A DNA stretch of 64,000 nucleotides, taken from Megalopta genalis. Taxonomy: Eukaryota > Arthropoda > Insecta > Hymenoptera > Halictidae. The DNA is taken from positions 27,393,221 to 27,457,220 of the forward strand of contig NC_135014.1 of assembly GCF_051020955.1 (NCBI RefSeq). Reading direction: 5' to 3'. Shown piece by piece: positions 30,565 to 42,570 of this stretch (its first letter is position 1; every line of letters starts with the position of its first letter). The translations under genes and the position numbers were made by a program. A model generated the notes under the pieces. The model searched no databases. It saw only the letters and a program-made list of their open reading frames with translations, and was not told where the DNA came from.

Positions 30565-31930
30565 GTGCGAGCGAGCGAAGGGTGAGCACAGAGGGTGAAG
30601 AGGGCAGGCGAGAAGCGGTGTTGTTCCTAAGTGGGCGGAGTGCCCGGAGCGATCCAGAATTGAGTTCGTGTCTTGAGTCTCAACCGACTAAGAATCTAGC
30701 TCGGGGCCCGCGCTGCCACGTAAAGGGAGGTGTTACATATGTGGGGCTGCGTTTCGACCTAGCTTTCCCGGCCGGGCCGGGGGCCGAGATATTTAGATCG
30801 TTCGACGCCGGTCGACAGCCGGCACCCCTCGTCTACCCCCGATCGATATCGATCGACCGGCTCTCTAGATGAAACCTTTCGTTTTCGGAAATTTATATTC
30901 CTCCGCGTCGGGCGCGCGACGTGGAATATTTTTCTTTCTGCTCTCTTTCAGAAGTTTAGAGTCCCGGAGCCAGTTACCGGAGTTATCGATAGAGTGCGGG
31001 CTCTTATAGGGGTATCCCGGCTTAGACATGTGCTTCTCGGCCATTCTTTCCGGTCTTTTTCAACCCTCCGCCGTCGCGCTTTCTATGCGACGCGCGTGTA
31101 CCGCCGGAAAACTCTCGCTCGAGGAAGGATCATGCGGATACTAATTTCGAGGGGATTATTAAAACGTTTCGTAGCTGTTAAAGCGTCTTCGACCGACAGT
31201 TGTCGAAGTCCTCGACGTTTCTGAAATTTGTGCTTTTTCGTAACGTTTTGCTTCTGTTCGATGAGATCGTTGAAGATGCTTTCTGAACGAATCTTTACGT
31301 TGCTTCGAGATTTCTCTTAATACCGAGTTTTTAAACAGCGGCAAGATCGAATTTATTTAAACTTTGTACAATTTTTATCGCAGTATATTCGGCTCTAATG
31401 AAGAAGTTTATTCGAAATAGTTTTAATAATACATCAGGAATCGTGGAAGAAACAATCTGAAACTGGTTATTTTTATCGGTTTGGTAATTCTCGTGTTTAC
31501 TGTAACTGTAAAAATACCGACGTAACGTGTTCTTCTTTAATATAAAATATCAACGCATTTTAGTATAATAAGTGCAACTCCAGCCGCGAGAAAGGATATC
31601 GTGTTTCGTTTGTCCTTGTCGAAGTCTAGAAGCCGCGGAGGCGCTGATCGACAACGCATGACGTATACGATATGTCAACTTGTAAATTGTAATGTCGTAT
31701 CCTCTTCCATTCGCGAATGTGGTAGATATATGCGTGTGTGTTATCGTGTAAGCATGTCGATTTCGGTATCGTAGGAACCGTGGTACCGCATAATGCATGG
31801 ATACTGCATAATCGGTGCTTAAAAATACTTTGGAAATTACAACGAAACAGGGGAATCAAGAAAATGACCTAATTCTTAGCTTACCTCGATCCGAGGAGCC
31901 AATCAATAGTTGTTAAATCTAGCTAAATAA
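30563..31930. other. Non-coding sequence with a strong acceptor-like site
   Basis: A long pyrimidine run ending CTCTCTTTCAG (AG at 30950-30951, plus strand) looks like a splice acceptor. It is followed by a frame open to 31224. The predicted residues are arginine-rich, with no recognisable domain and no clear downstream donor, so I do not call an exon. The rest shows nothing recognisable. Confidence 0.4.
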
Positions 31931-31937
31931 TATATTA

Positions 31938-32102
31938 CAATAAATTCTCCCCAATTCTCCTTCAGTTTGCAAACAAAAACGGACAATTTGCGGACAAGCG
32001 GAGATTATTCGAGTCTCGCGGCTTATTTTTAACGACTCAACAATTTTAAAAACGAATCGTCGTTTGTTTACAAGCTGAAGAAACATCAAGGAAAATTCAC
32101 TG
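31938..32102. mobile_element. Family B MITE, diverged
   Basis: It starts CAATAAATTCTCCCCAATTC (TA at 31936-31937) and ends GGAAAATTCACTG (TA at 32103-32104). The interior keeps GGACAATTTGCGGACAAG, ATTATTCGAGTCTCGCGGCT and a central palindrome (AACGACTCAACAATTTTAA). CTTCAGTTTGC near the start resembles CTTCAGCTTTC in the copy at 7755. Confidence 0.8.
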
Positions 32103-32104
32103 TA

Positions 32105-32569
32105 ATACGAAATGTTGCGATTAAGAGGGCAGGTTATAAGATAGTTAATAAGTATTAGCAAATAAGCAGCATTACTGTTACACTAATGAAAATTGATACT
32201 GCCATTGATATGAATATTTTTGCGTGCAAACAGATCGCATCGATTCGAGTCGTGAAATGTTTGTCGAGGGACGAAACTCGGTAGACGATACATGAAGCAT
32301 ATATTTATAATTGAGCCGGGCATAGCTGCCCATTGCCTGAATTAGCGTTTCCAAACAGGGATGGAAGTAATTTTGGCTTTGGTCAGCTATCCCATTCTGC
32401 ACGGTACATTGTCTACAAGCATCGGGACAAGTTGAGCCAGTGTCTTCCGCAGGAACAGTGGAAACAATTTAGTTGGAGATCTATCGACAGGAGTCAGTTT
32501 CTGAATGGCGGCGTATCGGTGTCAAAGGCCGGAAGTCGGATAAGTAAACGACCGATGGGATCGCGTCCA
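32105..32569. other. Non-coding sequence, nothing recognised
   Basis: The frame 32333-32818 runs from here into the triplet array; its non-repetitive part has no recognisable domain. Confidence 0.45.
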
Positions 32570-32570
32570 C

Positions 32571-32811
32571 TTATTATTACTATTATTATTATTATTATTA
32601 CTATTATTATTATTATTACTATTATTATTATTATTACTATTATTATTATTATTATTACTATTATTATTATTATTACTATTATTATTATTATTACTATTAT
32701 TATTATTATTACTATTACTATTATTATTATTATTACTATTATTATTATTATTACTATTATTATTATTATTACTATTATTATTATTATTATTATTATTACT
32801 ATTATTATTGC
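32571..32811. repeat. TTA/ATT triplet array with an 18-bp higher-order pattern
   Basis: Almost pure ATT triplets, interrupted by single ACT triplets spaced mostly 18 bp apart (with 6, 21 and 27 bp exceptions). The basic unit is therefore one ACT plus five ATT. Long poly-isoleucine frames on both strands result from this array. Confidence 0.95.
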
Positions 32812-35800
32812 GAAATAAAAAAGGGGCCTATTATTGTAACTGAACCGAGAATAGAACGCGCGAATATTACGCACTCGTGCTTCGTACACGGCGAACGGAA
32901 ACTAGAACTCTGTGATCGTTGCGAAATCGTCATCGCCATAGAAAGCATACCTTGCCGGTGTCCTAAATATGACGGCGCAGGGGGAAAGATTAAAAAAATA
33001 CTCGACAGCGTCTAGCCGCTGTTAGGCAATAAAACGTGATACAAAAGTACCCCCGAATTGTTCCAAAGAATAAATTACACGCACGTTTAAATAATTCTTC
33101 GGATCATCGACAGCCGAACGCGAACACGAAATTAAGCAAGAAGGATTAAGTTATACCGATTTATCAAATTTTATATCGTCGTCGAAATGTGCCTGACCAT
33201 CGCAGACTTTGTTCACTCGCGATTCGAAACGTCGGCCGAGCAATAAAATCGTTCTATCTTCCAAGAACAGCTCGAAGCTGGAAAATCAAACGTTCCGATT
33301 CCTCGAAAGCAATGTCGAAAAATTTATTTCTTCGAAGCCTCCTATCGACACGCGAATCTACATGAAACTTCACGATTTGATAGCTAAAGATTACACATTT
33401 CTTCAAAAATCTTAAGAGACGCTGATACGAAAAGGTGAACCCTTGCTTCGAGATATTTAATATCGCCGAAGCACATTTAAAGAATAGAAATAACAAGGAC
33501 CATTAACACAATACTATAACTTCGACCCCCCTCCCCCCTCCCCCACCGAAATATCAAATTTAAGTACCGAATAATGCCGCGCTGTCGTAAAGATTTAACG
33601 CGCTAATATAGCATAGAGGCGGCATTAAACTAACTATATACGGGGTACGAGACAGAGACAGTTTCTGTTTGATCGTTGCTGTTTATCGACCACCCACGCG
33701 AGTCAATGCGCCAGCGTAGAAAGTATAAAAGATTTATGATGTCTTTAAATAAGCTAATAAAGATGTATGTGTGTGTGTGTACGTCGAACGGAGAGAAACG
33801 GAGATAAGGAAATATAGTAATAGCATATGAAATAGTATTCCTTTATTGCTTGTATCCATCTGGCATTTGCCGAGCCGCGCACGTTTCCTTCGACCCGAAG
33901 GAACACAACGCCTATCAATGTCCGCGGAGACGCGTTATCTGTAAAACCGTGCGCATAAAGCGGCGCGAGCCCGTTATCAAAAGAATATTAATACTTTTAT
34001 ACGTCGGCGTTCTCGTGCGTCGTTCTTATTGTCCTTAGGCGCGCCTATTAAACCGCGTTCGAGAAACAATCATCGCCGAGCCCTCTTTTTCGGCGTCGTG
34101 ATATTTCACGGTTACGCCGCGAAGGTACGACAGCATGACAAATAGCGGGTGCCGGAGTCACTTTCGACCCATGCTAAATCCATTTATCCATATATCACGA
34201 AATAAACATTTGTTTCCGTTACCCGCGCCGCCGCCCGCCCCTCCGCGCAACTGAAAAATACACAATGTACGGCGCTCGTTCTCGATTTGCCGATTGTTAG
34301 TCACAAATGAACGGTATAAATAATATATGAGCGGACGAGCACGACCGCGCGGGGAACGGAACTCGTCGCAGAAATTGTGTCAGCGAACAGCTGACAGGAA
34401 AATATCGACTTCTGCGCGCGCGATCGAGAGTGTCGATTCCAGTAGCGCTGACACACTTCGCGGGATCCGCGGATCATGTAATTCAAGGATTGGTATACTC
34501 TTATTTTGTAACGTAAGCGCGGCTACTGGTACACGATACTCGCGCTTCCGCGACACTGAAACTTGAAATTCATTGAAATCGATACAAGGTCTGCGTACAC
34601 TGTCGTACAACAATTTTTGACCGCCGCTCGACGGTCCGAGCTTCCTTCGGCTGTGATTTATTTGTGAAATATTTCCGTTCGCGGCAGGATTTTTATTTCC
34701 GGTTACCATCGATCTCGAAAGTCCATTTCGTATACTGCGAGAAGAAAATCGCTCGGAAATCTGTACCGTGGGGTTTTGCTGCGAGATCGAATTAAAACCG
34801 CGCGAACTTCGTGGACCGGCGGCTAATGGCGACGATTTCGTAACTTTCGCGACGATTATTATTAGAATGCGTGTTTCATGCGTTTACAGGAGAATTCAGT
34901 GGTCGCAATTTCAGACGGTAAGAATATTAAGAGAAATTTGAAATGTCTATCTATTAGCATTATTAAAGAAAGAACGAAAGAACGTTCCACTTAATTTCTA
35001 TCGTTTCGCATTCGATAATTTTTCCATAAAAATCCGCGGTTCGGTTACGACTCTCTTCTACGTTTTCTACGCGACGACGATTCATCCGGCTGAAATATAC
35101 TCGATATTCGAAAATATCCTCCGTTTCGGAAATGCGGATCCAACACGGCGCCAGTCGTTCGAAAAATCTGAAGCCGATAGCAGCGATAGATTCCGCGGAA
35201 AAGGAGCACGAAGCATTTCCCCGTGCCGGAAAAGGAAAATACGGCCGCTTTGAACGCGTTTCTCGGCGTTATAAATAGAACAGATGGTTCGCGATAATTC
35301 CCGGCGAACAATGCTTACGCGATTAAGGGCTGCGTTATGGAGTCGGCCCAACGACCGGGCCGCCATTCAGCTCAGACGTTCTCCCGGCGTCGCGGCCTCG
35401 GAGCTATAGAAGCTGGCTTTTCCTGTTTTGGTTGCTCGTTTCCGTAAAAATTGAAAAGTCACGGAACAGAAGTTTCTTTCTCCTCTGAAGTGTAAATAAG
35501 TTTGCTCGCTGCCAGCCGGGGAACTTCGCCGCGAGCCGGCGAGCTACGTGGCCAATTTCGTGGCAAGTCGTTTTGACGGGCCGGCACCGCGTTGGGCGGC
35601 GCAGGGCGAAGGGCGACGGGGGGATTATTTTTATCAACATAGAATACCGTTTCGCGACCCGAAAGGGAACGATCTTTTCAGCATCGTGAATGCAGAACCG
35701 CGAGCTGCCAGCCGCCGCGCCAAAAGATCATCGCTCGGATATTGGTGCCGCGCGGCGGCGTCGTTGAAATTGCCGCCGTACGTGCGCGCGAGCGAACAGT

Positions 35801-35850
35801 TACGCGCGCGTGTGTGTGTAATACAGGTGAGCGAAACGTGTTCAGGTATG
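32812..35850. other. Non-coding sequence with a C-rich tract
   Basis: No supported gene. CCCCCCTCCCCCCTCCCCC occupies about 33526-33545 (G-quadruplex potential on the minus strand). A GT microsatellite is at about 33763-33781. Frames between 33209 and 35840 are unsupported. Confidence 0.5.
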
Positions 35851-35852
35851 TA

Positions 35853-36270
35853 CAGGGTGCCCATAAATGTCAAAGCAAACATCTCGGTCGAAGCTGCGAA
35901 AAAGCGAAATAGGACAAATTCGCACGGTTTTCAGCCAGCCTCGAGGTGCCCGTGAATTATTCTTTTGTACAACTTATAGAAATAGTTGCAGCGGCGAACT
36001 TGCCATTTTCCAACGCTAGGCTCAAAGAGCGCTGTTTCGTGTTAATAAGACGTTTATCCTGATTTTTTAACGATCGCCGCCGTAACACTCGCCGCAAGTA
36101 ACACGTACGAACGGCTCGTAAATGCTCGGCATAACTCGGAACGAGAACAAATAAGGAAAGAATAATCTCGCGCAGCTTGCAGCTAACGCGAAACCGTACA
36201 AATTTGCCCTATTAAACGTTTTCGTATCGTCGACCGTTTCGTGTTTGCACGGCGAGACATTTACACCCTG
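35853..36270. mobile_element. TA-flanked element with CAGGGTGCCC ends
   Basis: The left end is CAGGGTGCCCATAAATGTC and the right end is GACATTTACACCCTG, each outwardly flanked by TA (35851-35852, 36271-36272). The ends are inverted complements apart from a 4-base gap (ATGGGC against a shortened form). The 418-bp interior shows no transposase and is not palindromic along its length, unlike families A to C. A non-autonomous TA-target DNA transposon is the simplest reading. Confidence 0.65.
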
Positions 36271-36272
36271 TA

Positions 36273-37260
36273 TGCGCTGGCACGCGCGCGCGTTGCCCGT
36301 TTTGCCATAATCGGTTCGGAAGTCCGCTCGCACCTGACGAGGCTCCGCTGCGACGAGATGGATTCCGTTTCGATTCCGGGTGCCCCGAGTGACGCGACTT
36401 TACAAGAGTTATTACCCCGCGGATGGTCGCGCCAGCAAGCTTTTACGACGGAAATCAGATCCCCGGGTTTGCCGTTGAATATTTTCCCGGGATTTTCGCG
36501 TACGTGGCTGCCGCGGTTGCCGCGGGAAATCTGCCACTTGACGAAATCCGCGCCCGTCGTACCAAAATAAAATGTAACCCGGCCTTGTCTCCGGTTAACG
36601 GCGCTGTCGATGCACGCGGGGCCAAGTATATTACCCTCGAATCTCCCTCTAGACAGCTCGAAACGCGCGACGAGTAAGTACTTCGAAACTGGAGGGCGAT
36701 TGTTAAGGGAATCGTCGAATTGTTTGTCTCGTCGAATGCTTCTCGAAATCGCGTCGATTCTGTGTCCACGTTGCGAGCATCCGCAATAACCGATCGCCGA
36801 AGTCTCCCGTTGGATCGTCGGTTCCTGTGCGACGCGAATTGTTCCTGTAAAAATGTTGCGACCACAGTTTTCGCGTAACACGATTTCTCGCTCCACGAGC
36901 TGCGCGATTAGATTAAAATTTGTAGAAACGAGCGGCGCCTATGTCGCGCTTCCCTCGGTCTCGTCGCGCAGATTTGGAACAATCAATCGAAATACAATTC
37001 TACTCTATCGATATTTGACAAGGTTCAAAATGGACAGATAGCTTCTTCCGTTGCGAAGGAAATTCTGTCCGAATTCTGTGCTTTTTGTTCGACAAAATAT
37101 AATGGTAATTCCTTGCGAAGCATGGTCGGTCATTATTCCCTCGGACTGTTTCGAATAAATATTTATCTGAGACAATTGTCCGATCGAATTACTTTCAGTC
37201 GAATATTTTATTCGATTAATTCATTATCCGTCGTAAATTATTGTATCTGTTTATTCGAAA
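36273..37260. other. Non-coding CpG-rich sequence
   Basis: Long overlapping frames (36261-36896 minus, 211 codons; 36455-36865 minus) occur on the same strand in different frames across CpG-rich DNA, a typical sign of chance openness. No domain or splice structure recognised. Confidence 0.5.
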
Positions 37261-37261
37261 G

Positions 37262-37443
37262 ACTCTTTATTATTTTTATATTTTTATATATCTTATATTA
37301 TAATATTGTCTTAATCTAATCTTATAATATATATTATTGTCTTATAATAATATTGCCTTAATCTAATCTTATAATATAATATATTATAATATTTATATTA
37401 TAATATTAATTATTATATATTATATTATTATATTACTAATATT
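37262..37443. repeat. AT-rich low-complexity tract
   Basis: TTATAATAT and ATTATTATAT units, with CTTATAATATA and GTCTTAATCTAAT repeated at about 37308-37375. Confidence 0.85.
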
Positions 37444-37984
37444 GAATGGAAAAAGTCGATTTAATTTCGCAAGCTAATACGAGATGAATAGCTCGCGACA
37501 AGTGCACTCGCCTAAACCGCGTGGTATTCGCGCAGCATTCGATGCTCGCGGAATGAAACTTGCGCGCAGAACTTGTCTCGGATTCGTAAGCACATATTGA
37601 ACTTGATCCCATTCGCTAACTAGCAGGGTTATACGACGATCGCGTTAGCACAGTTTCCGGGGAGTCTATGCAAAATTCGGAGGACGTTTAAGAAGTCCTG
37701 AATACAGAATAATATTACCGAACATTTGATGTTGCACTGTATCATCGTTCGTCTAGTGCAGCCACGAGCAACTTATGCTCTTTGCCTTGCGAGCACTTCG
37801 GATTTGCTCCGGGAGCAAACGCTTCGGGGCAAATGACGTTCCCGAAAAGATGGAGCAGTATCTAACTTCTTATCGAACGTAGTCGACGATGAGAGAAGGC
37901 GCGCACTTCTTTTTTTATCCATTTTCTAGCTTCCTGTAAAGTATCGCGAACGGAGGCGACTCTTGTGATTTACAACTGAAGGCC
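37444..37984. other. Non-coding sequence, nothing recognised
   Basis: No gene, splice site or repeat identified. Confidence 0.5.
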
Positions 37985-38352
37985 GAAGAATTAGGGCCGT
38001 TCGCAATTTTGGATGCTTTTCATATTTTTAGAGAAATTTTGGGATCGGTACCTCGACCATTAGTTTTATTAACTGCCAATAATAGTGATATTTTTATTAA
38101 CTACTCTGGTCTCAGTTTAATGAATTAAATTGCACTGATTTTGTGAGATTTTTAGTGGTCGATTATCGGAGAAGAATTAGGACCGTTCGCAATTTTCAAC
38201 GGTTTTCATATTTTTGGAGAAATTTTGAGATCGGTACCTCGACCATTAGTTTCATTAACTGCTAACAATAGTGATATTTTTATTAACTACTCTGGTCTCA
38301 GTTTAATGAATTAAATTGCGTTGACTATGTAAGATTTTTAGTGGTCGATTGT
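37985..38352. repeat. 186-bp direct tandem duplication
   Basis: Two units start at GAAGAATTAGG (37985 and 38171). They share CCGTTCGCAATTTT, GATCGGTACCTCGACCATTA, GTGATATTTTTATTAACTAC, TCTGGTCTCAGTTTAATGAA and TTTTTAGTGGTCGATT. They differ at scattered positions, so the event is not recent. No coding potential. Confidence 0.93.
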
Positions 38353-38812
38353 CGACGCTGAACGTGACAAACATGTTTTCACAGAGAATTTATTCAATTT
38401 GATTCCTTAGTATTTTCTTCTTGGTACAGCTACGCACTATTTTTAGAAAGATATGCAAAGCAAGCACTTTCGGTGCTCCGTAAATCCTAGTATCAGCGAT
38501 TCGAGGAAGACTGATCCGCTTCCCTCGTATCACACTTTTCAATATCCAAGTGCTACATTCGCTCGATCAGAAGTTCTATCGCTCGCGCGATATGTAAAAG
38601 GTAATAAAATACTAGATATCACAATAATACGAATTATTGAAACATGTAGCGAAACATGCGATAACTGTTGGGATTGGACTTAAAACTGGCGAACTAGTTT
38701 GTCACACCGAGATCGTGACATCGTTGCCTAAGCACTACTATGTTCGTCGTGATGCACGAACCGCTATACACTATCACTCCGAAAAATGAAGTTGTTGCTC
38801 TCAATTTCCTCG
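38353..38812. other. Non-coding sequence, nothing recognised
   Basis: One short plus frame (38453-38683) is unsupported. Confidence 0.45.
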
Positions 38813-38814
38813 CA

Positions 38815-39163
38815 CAGGGTGTCCTGAAATTATTGTAGGAGCGAGAAACGAGGGGTTCCTGAGATCGTTTGAAGCAACTTTTTCCTTAACGAAAATGCAA
38901 TACGAGGCTTCGTTTACGAGTTATCGACGAAAAACGATGACCAATGAGAGGCGAGATCAGCTGACGCGTGGCGGCTGAGCCAATGAGCGGAACTGGGCGT
39001 CGACCGCCTAACGCCAGGCGAGCTCGCCTCTCATTGATCACAGTTTTTCGTTAATAACTCGCAAACGAAGCCGCGGATCGCATTTTCCTTGAAGAAAAAG
39101 TTACTCCAAATAATCTCAGGAACCCCCTATTTCGCGGAAGTACCATAATCTCGGTACACCCTG
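38815..39163. mobile_element. Family C foldback MITE, complete
   Basis: The left end is CAGGGTGTCCTGAAATTAT and the right end is TCGGTACACCCTG, followed by TA (39164-39165); the left flank is CA. The arms are inverted complements over most of 349 bp: TTTCCTTAACGAAAATGC against GCATTTTCCTTGAAG-like, and GAGTTATCGACGAAAAACG against GTTTTTCGTTAATAACTC. The centre carries GACCAATGAG and GCCAATGAGCGGAAC. Non-coding. Confidence 0.9.
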
Positions 39164-39165
39164 TA

Positions 39166-41287
39166 GACATTACGGACACATTACGTCCAGAAATGGATCG
39201 TTGGACAGAGTCGCGACAAAGATCGCGACGCTTCGTGATCGTTTCACAATAGACCGGCGAAAGAAAGCCGCGAAGGGAGTTCGTTTCATATTTCGAACAG
39301 TTTTACCGGCGACTCTTTCGTCGATCTTTCGCCGCTTTTTCACCGGGATTCCTACGTCTTTTGTGATTCTATCGCTTCCTCGGCGTATCGGATCTCGGCC
39401 GAAAGTTCCTTGTTTCCTTCCTCGTTCCGGCGCCCTTGTCGGCCGGCTGGAAACGGGCCTTTCCCTAAAACTACGCTCGGAAAAATTTGTCGTTCCATTC
39501 GAATTCGAGGATTTCCCACGGGCGAATATCGCAGCGGCTCGCCCGTATCCCTTCCGGGCTAGCGCGGCCGCGCGATTTAGCGAATCGGACGACGACGATT
39601 CGACGCGTTGTATGCACGCGCCGCGTTACCGCCGCGCTTTTCTGTCTTGGTGAAATAAAAATTCGGCAGGACAAGGCCGATCGAATTTCACACGTTCGGC
39701 CGGCGTGGCGGAACGTCAACGGATTTTTTTCACTGAATTCGTTTCCCGCGATCGCGTATTTTCTCACCAGACCGGGCCGCATTTTCTACCCCCGGCCCGG
39801 TGACAGAGTTAGTTTCATTTAAATTTTGAAATAATTGAGTGACGCTCGACTACGGCCGGGAGAACCGGGCAAACAAACAGCCATCCGTCGTGTCGGCCGG
39901 AACAACACTGGAACACACGAAATTCGATAACACCTTTTCGATTTTCAGCCAAATGAAACGCGCCGCGGCGCGTCGCGTCGCTCGGAATAATGCGAAACGA
40001 GTCGGATCCGCGTGATTACGGAAGATTTTATATATTTGCAGACGCCGCGCGATTGCTCTCTATCGATCCTGCGATTCGACGAATTCCGTTGAATCCGTGT
40101 TAATTAACAGCGACAAGGAGAACGCTTGGATCGCGACGTCGGATCGAAATTTTCTTGGAACGTCTTCGGATGTACGAAACGCATTTTTTACAGCTTCGGA
40201 TAAACAGATTGAAAAAGCATCGTTTTTTTAATGTTTTCACCGTCACAGCCGATTGCAATTTGTAAGAACAATTTCTTAACCATTGTCCAGTGAACTAATC
40301 CAAAATTTAGATCGATTTAGAATAATCGAATCGATCGAAATAATCGAACAATCGATCGAACATTTCGAATAATCTTGTCATTTCGAATGAAACGAATGAA
40401 AACACTCGCGTTTAATTGTTAACAATCGCGTTTGATATTAATGAAATCGTTTAAAAAATTGTCCCTCGCTTTCGCTCGCACGAAGTACCTTGTCCATCAA
40501 AATCGACCGTTTAATAATCAACTTATACAACAATAAAATGTGTGATCTCTCGTAATCGTGATTATTGAAACGATTGTTCGATTAAATCGATCAGCTAATT
40601 AAATAGATTGCCTCGTTTCTCTTTATTTTTGCAAAATATCGATAATAACGATAATCGACGGTCCGATAACAAGTTTATGTAAACGCTAATGGAAGCTCTT
40701 CGCGTCGCTGACAATTATTGCTTCTATTGTGACTGCGTTTCGACGAATCGACTGCGACAGATTCCGAGCCGCTTCGTCGATGCGCATTGATTTTCCGTAT
40801 TGGTTAACCTTATTGGTAGCCGATGAACGTAACTACTGATCATTTGAGCCGATAAGAACAAGATGGTCACCGAGGAGAAAGGGATATCGAGTCGATCTGC
40901 TGAACGGCTCTTATCAACTTTCTTTTTATCGATGATGGAGAAGCTTACTCGAGGAGGGGAGCTCGAATGTATACCAGAACTGGTTTCTTTGTCACGAATC
41001 TGTCGATTGGGGAACAGACCTTTTTTCATTTCTCTCGCTTTGATGAAGACTCGCTTTCCAGGGTATTTATGGGAATCGATGGAGCACGGACGTGACGGAA
41101 ATCGGAGAAAATAACCGGCACAATGCGCACAATGTATATTGCATACTGTGCGCTCGTCGAACGCTGTGTACCAAGTATTTATTGTTCGGGCTTAAGTCGA
41201 GATTTCCCAAAGCGAAGACGCTCCTCGTTATCCGCACTGATTTCCGTGTCTCTCCGTGTTTACGTGCATTAATACATCTTTTCCGAA
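39166..41287. other. Non-coding sequence; ATCGA-rich patch
   Basis: A local cluster of AATCGATCGAA-type words lies at about 40311-40375. Frames at 39201-39822 overlap in several registers and are CpG-driven. The frame at 40863-41114 has a more protein-like composition but no exon boundaries. Confidence 0.5.
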
Positions 41288-41290
41288 TTA

Positions 41291-41415
41291 CGGTAAATTC
41301 TGCCTAATTTTATCGTAACAAAATTTGTTTGTAAACGAAAATGAACCATTTGGGAATTCGAGCCCGCGGCTCATTTTTTATAGTTGCCCATTGTCAGCAA
41401 TTATAAGAATGCGAG
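41291..41415. mobile_element. Family B MITE, truncated
   Basis: The left end CGGTAAATTCTGCCTAATTT is preceded by TA. GAACCATTTGGGAATTCGAG, CGCGGCTCATTTTTTATAG and a central TTGTCAGCAATTATAAGAA follow. The right arm is lost after GCGAG at about 41415. Confidence 0.72.
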
Positions 41416-42570
41416 TAAAGAAATACAAGAAGCATCATCGATTATTATAATAATAATTAGGTAATAATTAATTTGGTAATCTTCCACCGTACAGTTAATC
41501 GGAACGATAAAAGTGTAGAGCAGAAATTGAGATCCACGTCGAAACGTGTTCATAAATGGAATATTACGGTATTACCTACACATGATTATATGCTTTTGAT
41601 ACTGAATTCACTAGTAATTACTATGCCGCGGCTTGTGTGTGCGCGTTTATGAGAATGCATTAGTAGATGAAACATGCGGTGAGCGCGTCAGAATTATTTT
41701 CAGGCTGTTAAACCCGTCGAGAAAAAGAAACTTTTAACTCGAATTTGTTGCAACAGGACATAGAAAATTCATATTTCTCACGGAAATCCGCAGCCGTCCG
41801 AACAATCGAGTGTTCGAACCTTCTTTCGGGCATGTCGACGTTAACGGTGTGTTAATTAAGCGTTCGGTGCCGCTTGTTTCGATACGTTTTAATACAGCAA
41901 TATGCTGGAGATCTCGTTTATCCGTTTGATTACTCGAAATAGAATTATGAAGGACGCTCACATGTGATCATTTCATAAATTAATACCCGAATGCGGGAGC
42001 TCTACGATCGTTCGGTTACACCGACTCTACAATTTTCGGTAAAATAACTAATTTACAGAATTATCAATCTCGATGAGAAATTATCAAATTATGCATGCCG
42101 GGCTCCGATTATAAATACCGATGGCCATGCATAATGACGTACACACATACAACGTCGGTATTAATTGTCACGTAGTATCGTTACCATGGAAAATTTCCTT
42201 TTTTCGCCCGTAGATAGCGTGTGCGCGCGCGCGCGCTATAAAGATGAGACCCCGGTAGATCCGCTTCCATTTATACGATGAAGAGATGTTGAACGTGGAT
42301 GGAAAGCAAATACAAGCACACATAATGTACCAACATGATTGGTGCAGTAACGAACCGGCAGGTTTTCCTCGAGTGTTTGATCCGGATGAATCACGCTAAT
42401 TGCGCCGGACATGTTCGGAATTAAAATTCCAAGTGCAAATTCTTGGAATCGAGGGTCCAACGATTCGTGTCCCATCGCGCGGGCATAAGAAAGAAATTAA
42501 TCGGCATCTTATGTTTAACAATGCGCGCGAAATTTGTCGGAATTCTCGGCGGCTAGTCGAGATTGAAACT
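41416..42570. other. Non-coding sequence, nothing firm
   Basis: GTGCGCGCGCGCGCGC is at about 42222-42237. The minus frame 42236-42475 (79 codons) has low arginine content and a protein-like look. It lacks splice sites and a recognisable family, so it is left as unsupported. Confidence 0.45.

Noticed and set aside
32333..32818. 161-codon poly-isoleucine frame (and its minus-strand counterpart at 32494-32889)
   Set aside because: Both are translations of the ATT triplet array.
35821..35832. ATACAGGTGAGC as a second recursive splice site
   Set aside because: The upstream sequence is GT/CG-rich and not a pyrimidine tract, so the acceptor half is poor.
36261..36896. 211-codon minus-strand frame
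   Set aside because: Overlaps another long frame on the same strand (36455-36865) and several on the opposite strand; composition explains the openness.
42236..42475. 79-codon minus frame with protein-like composition
   Set aside because: No donor or acceptor in phase and no recognised family. Kept as unsupported, but a protein search would be a cheap test.
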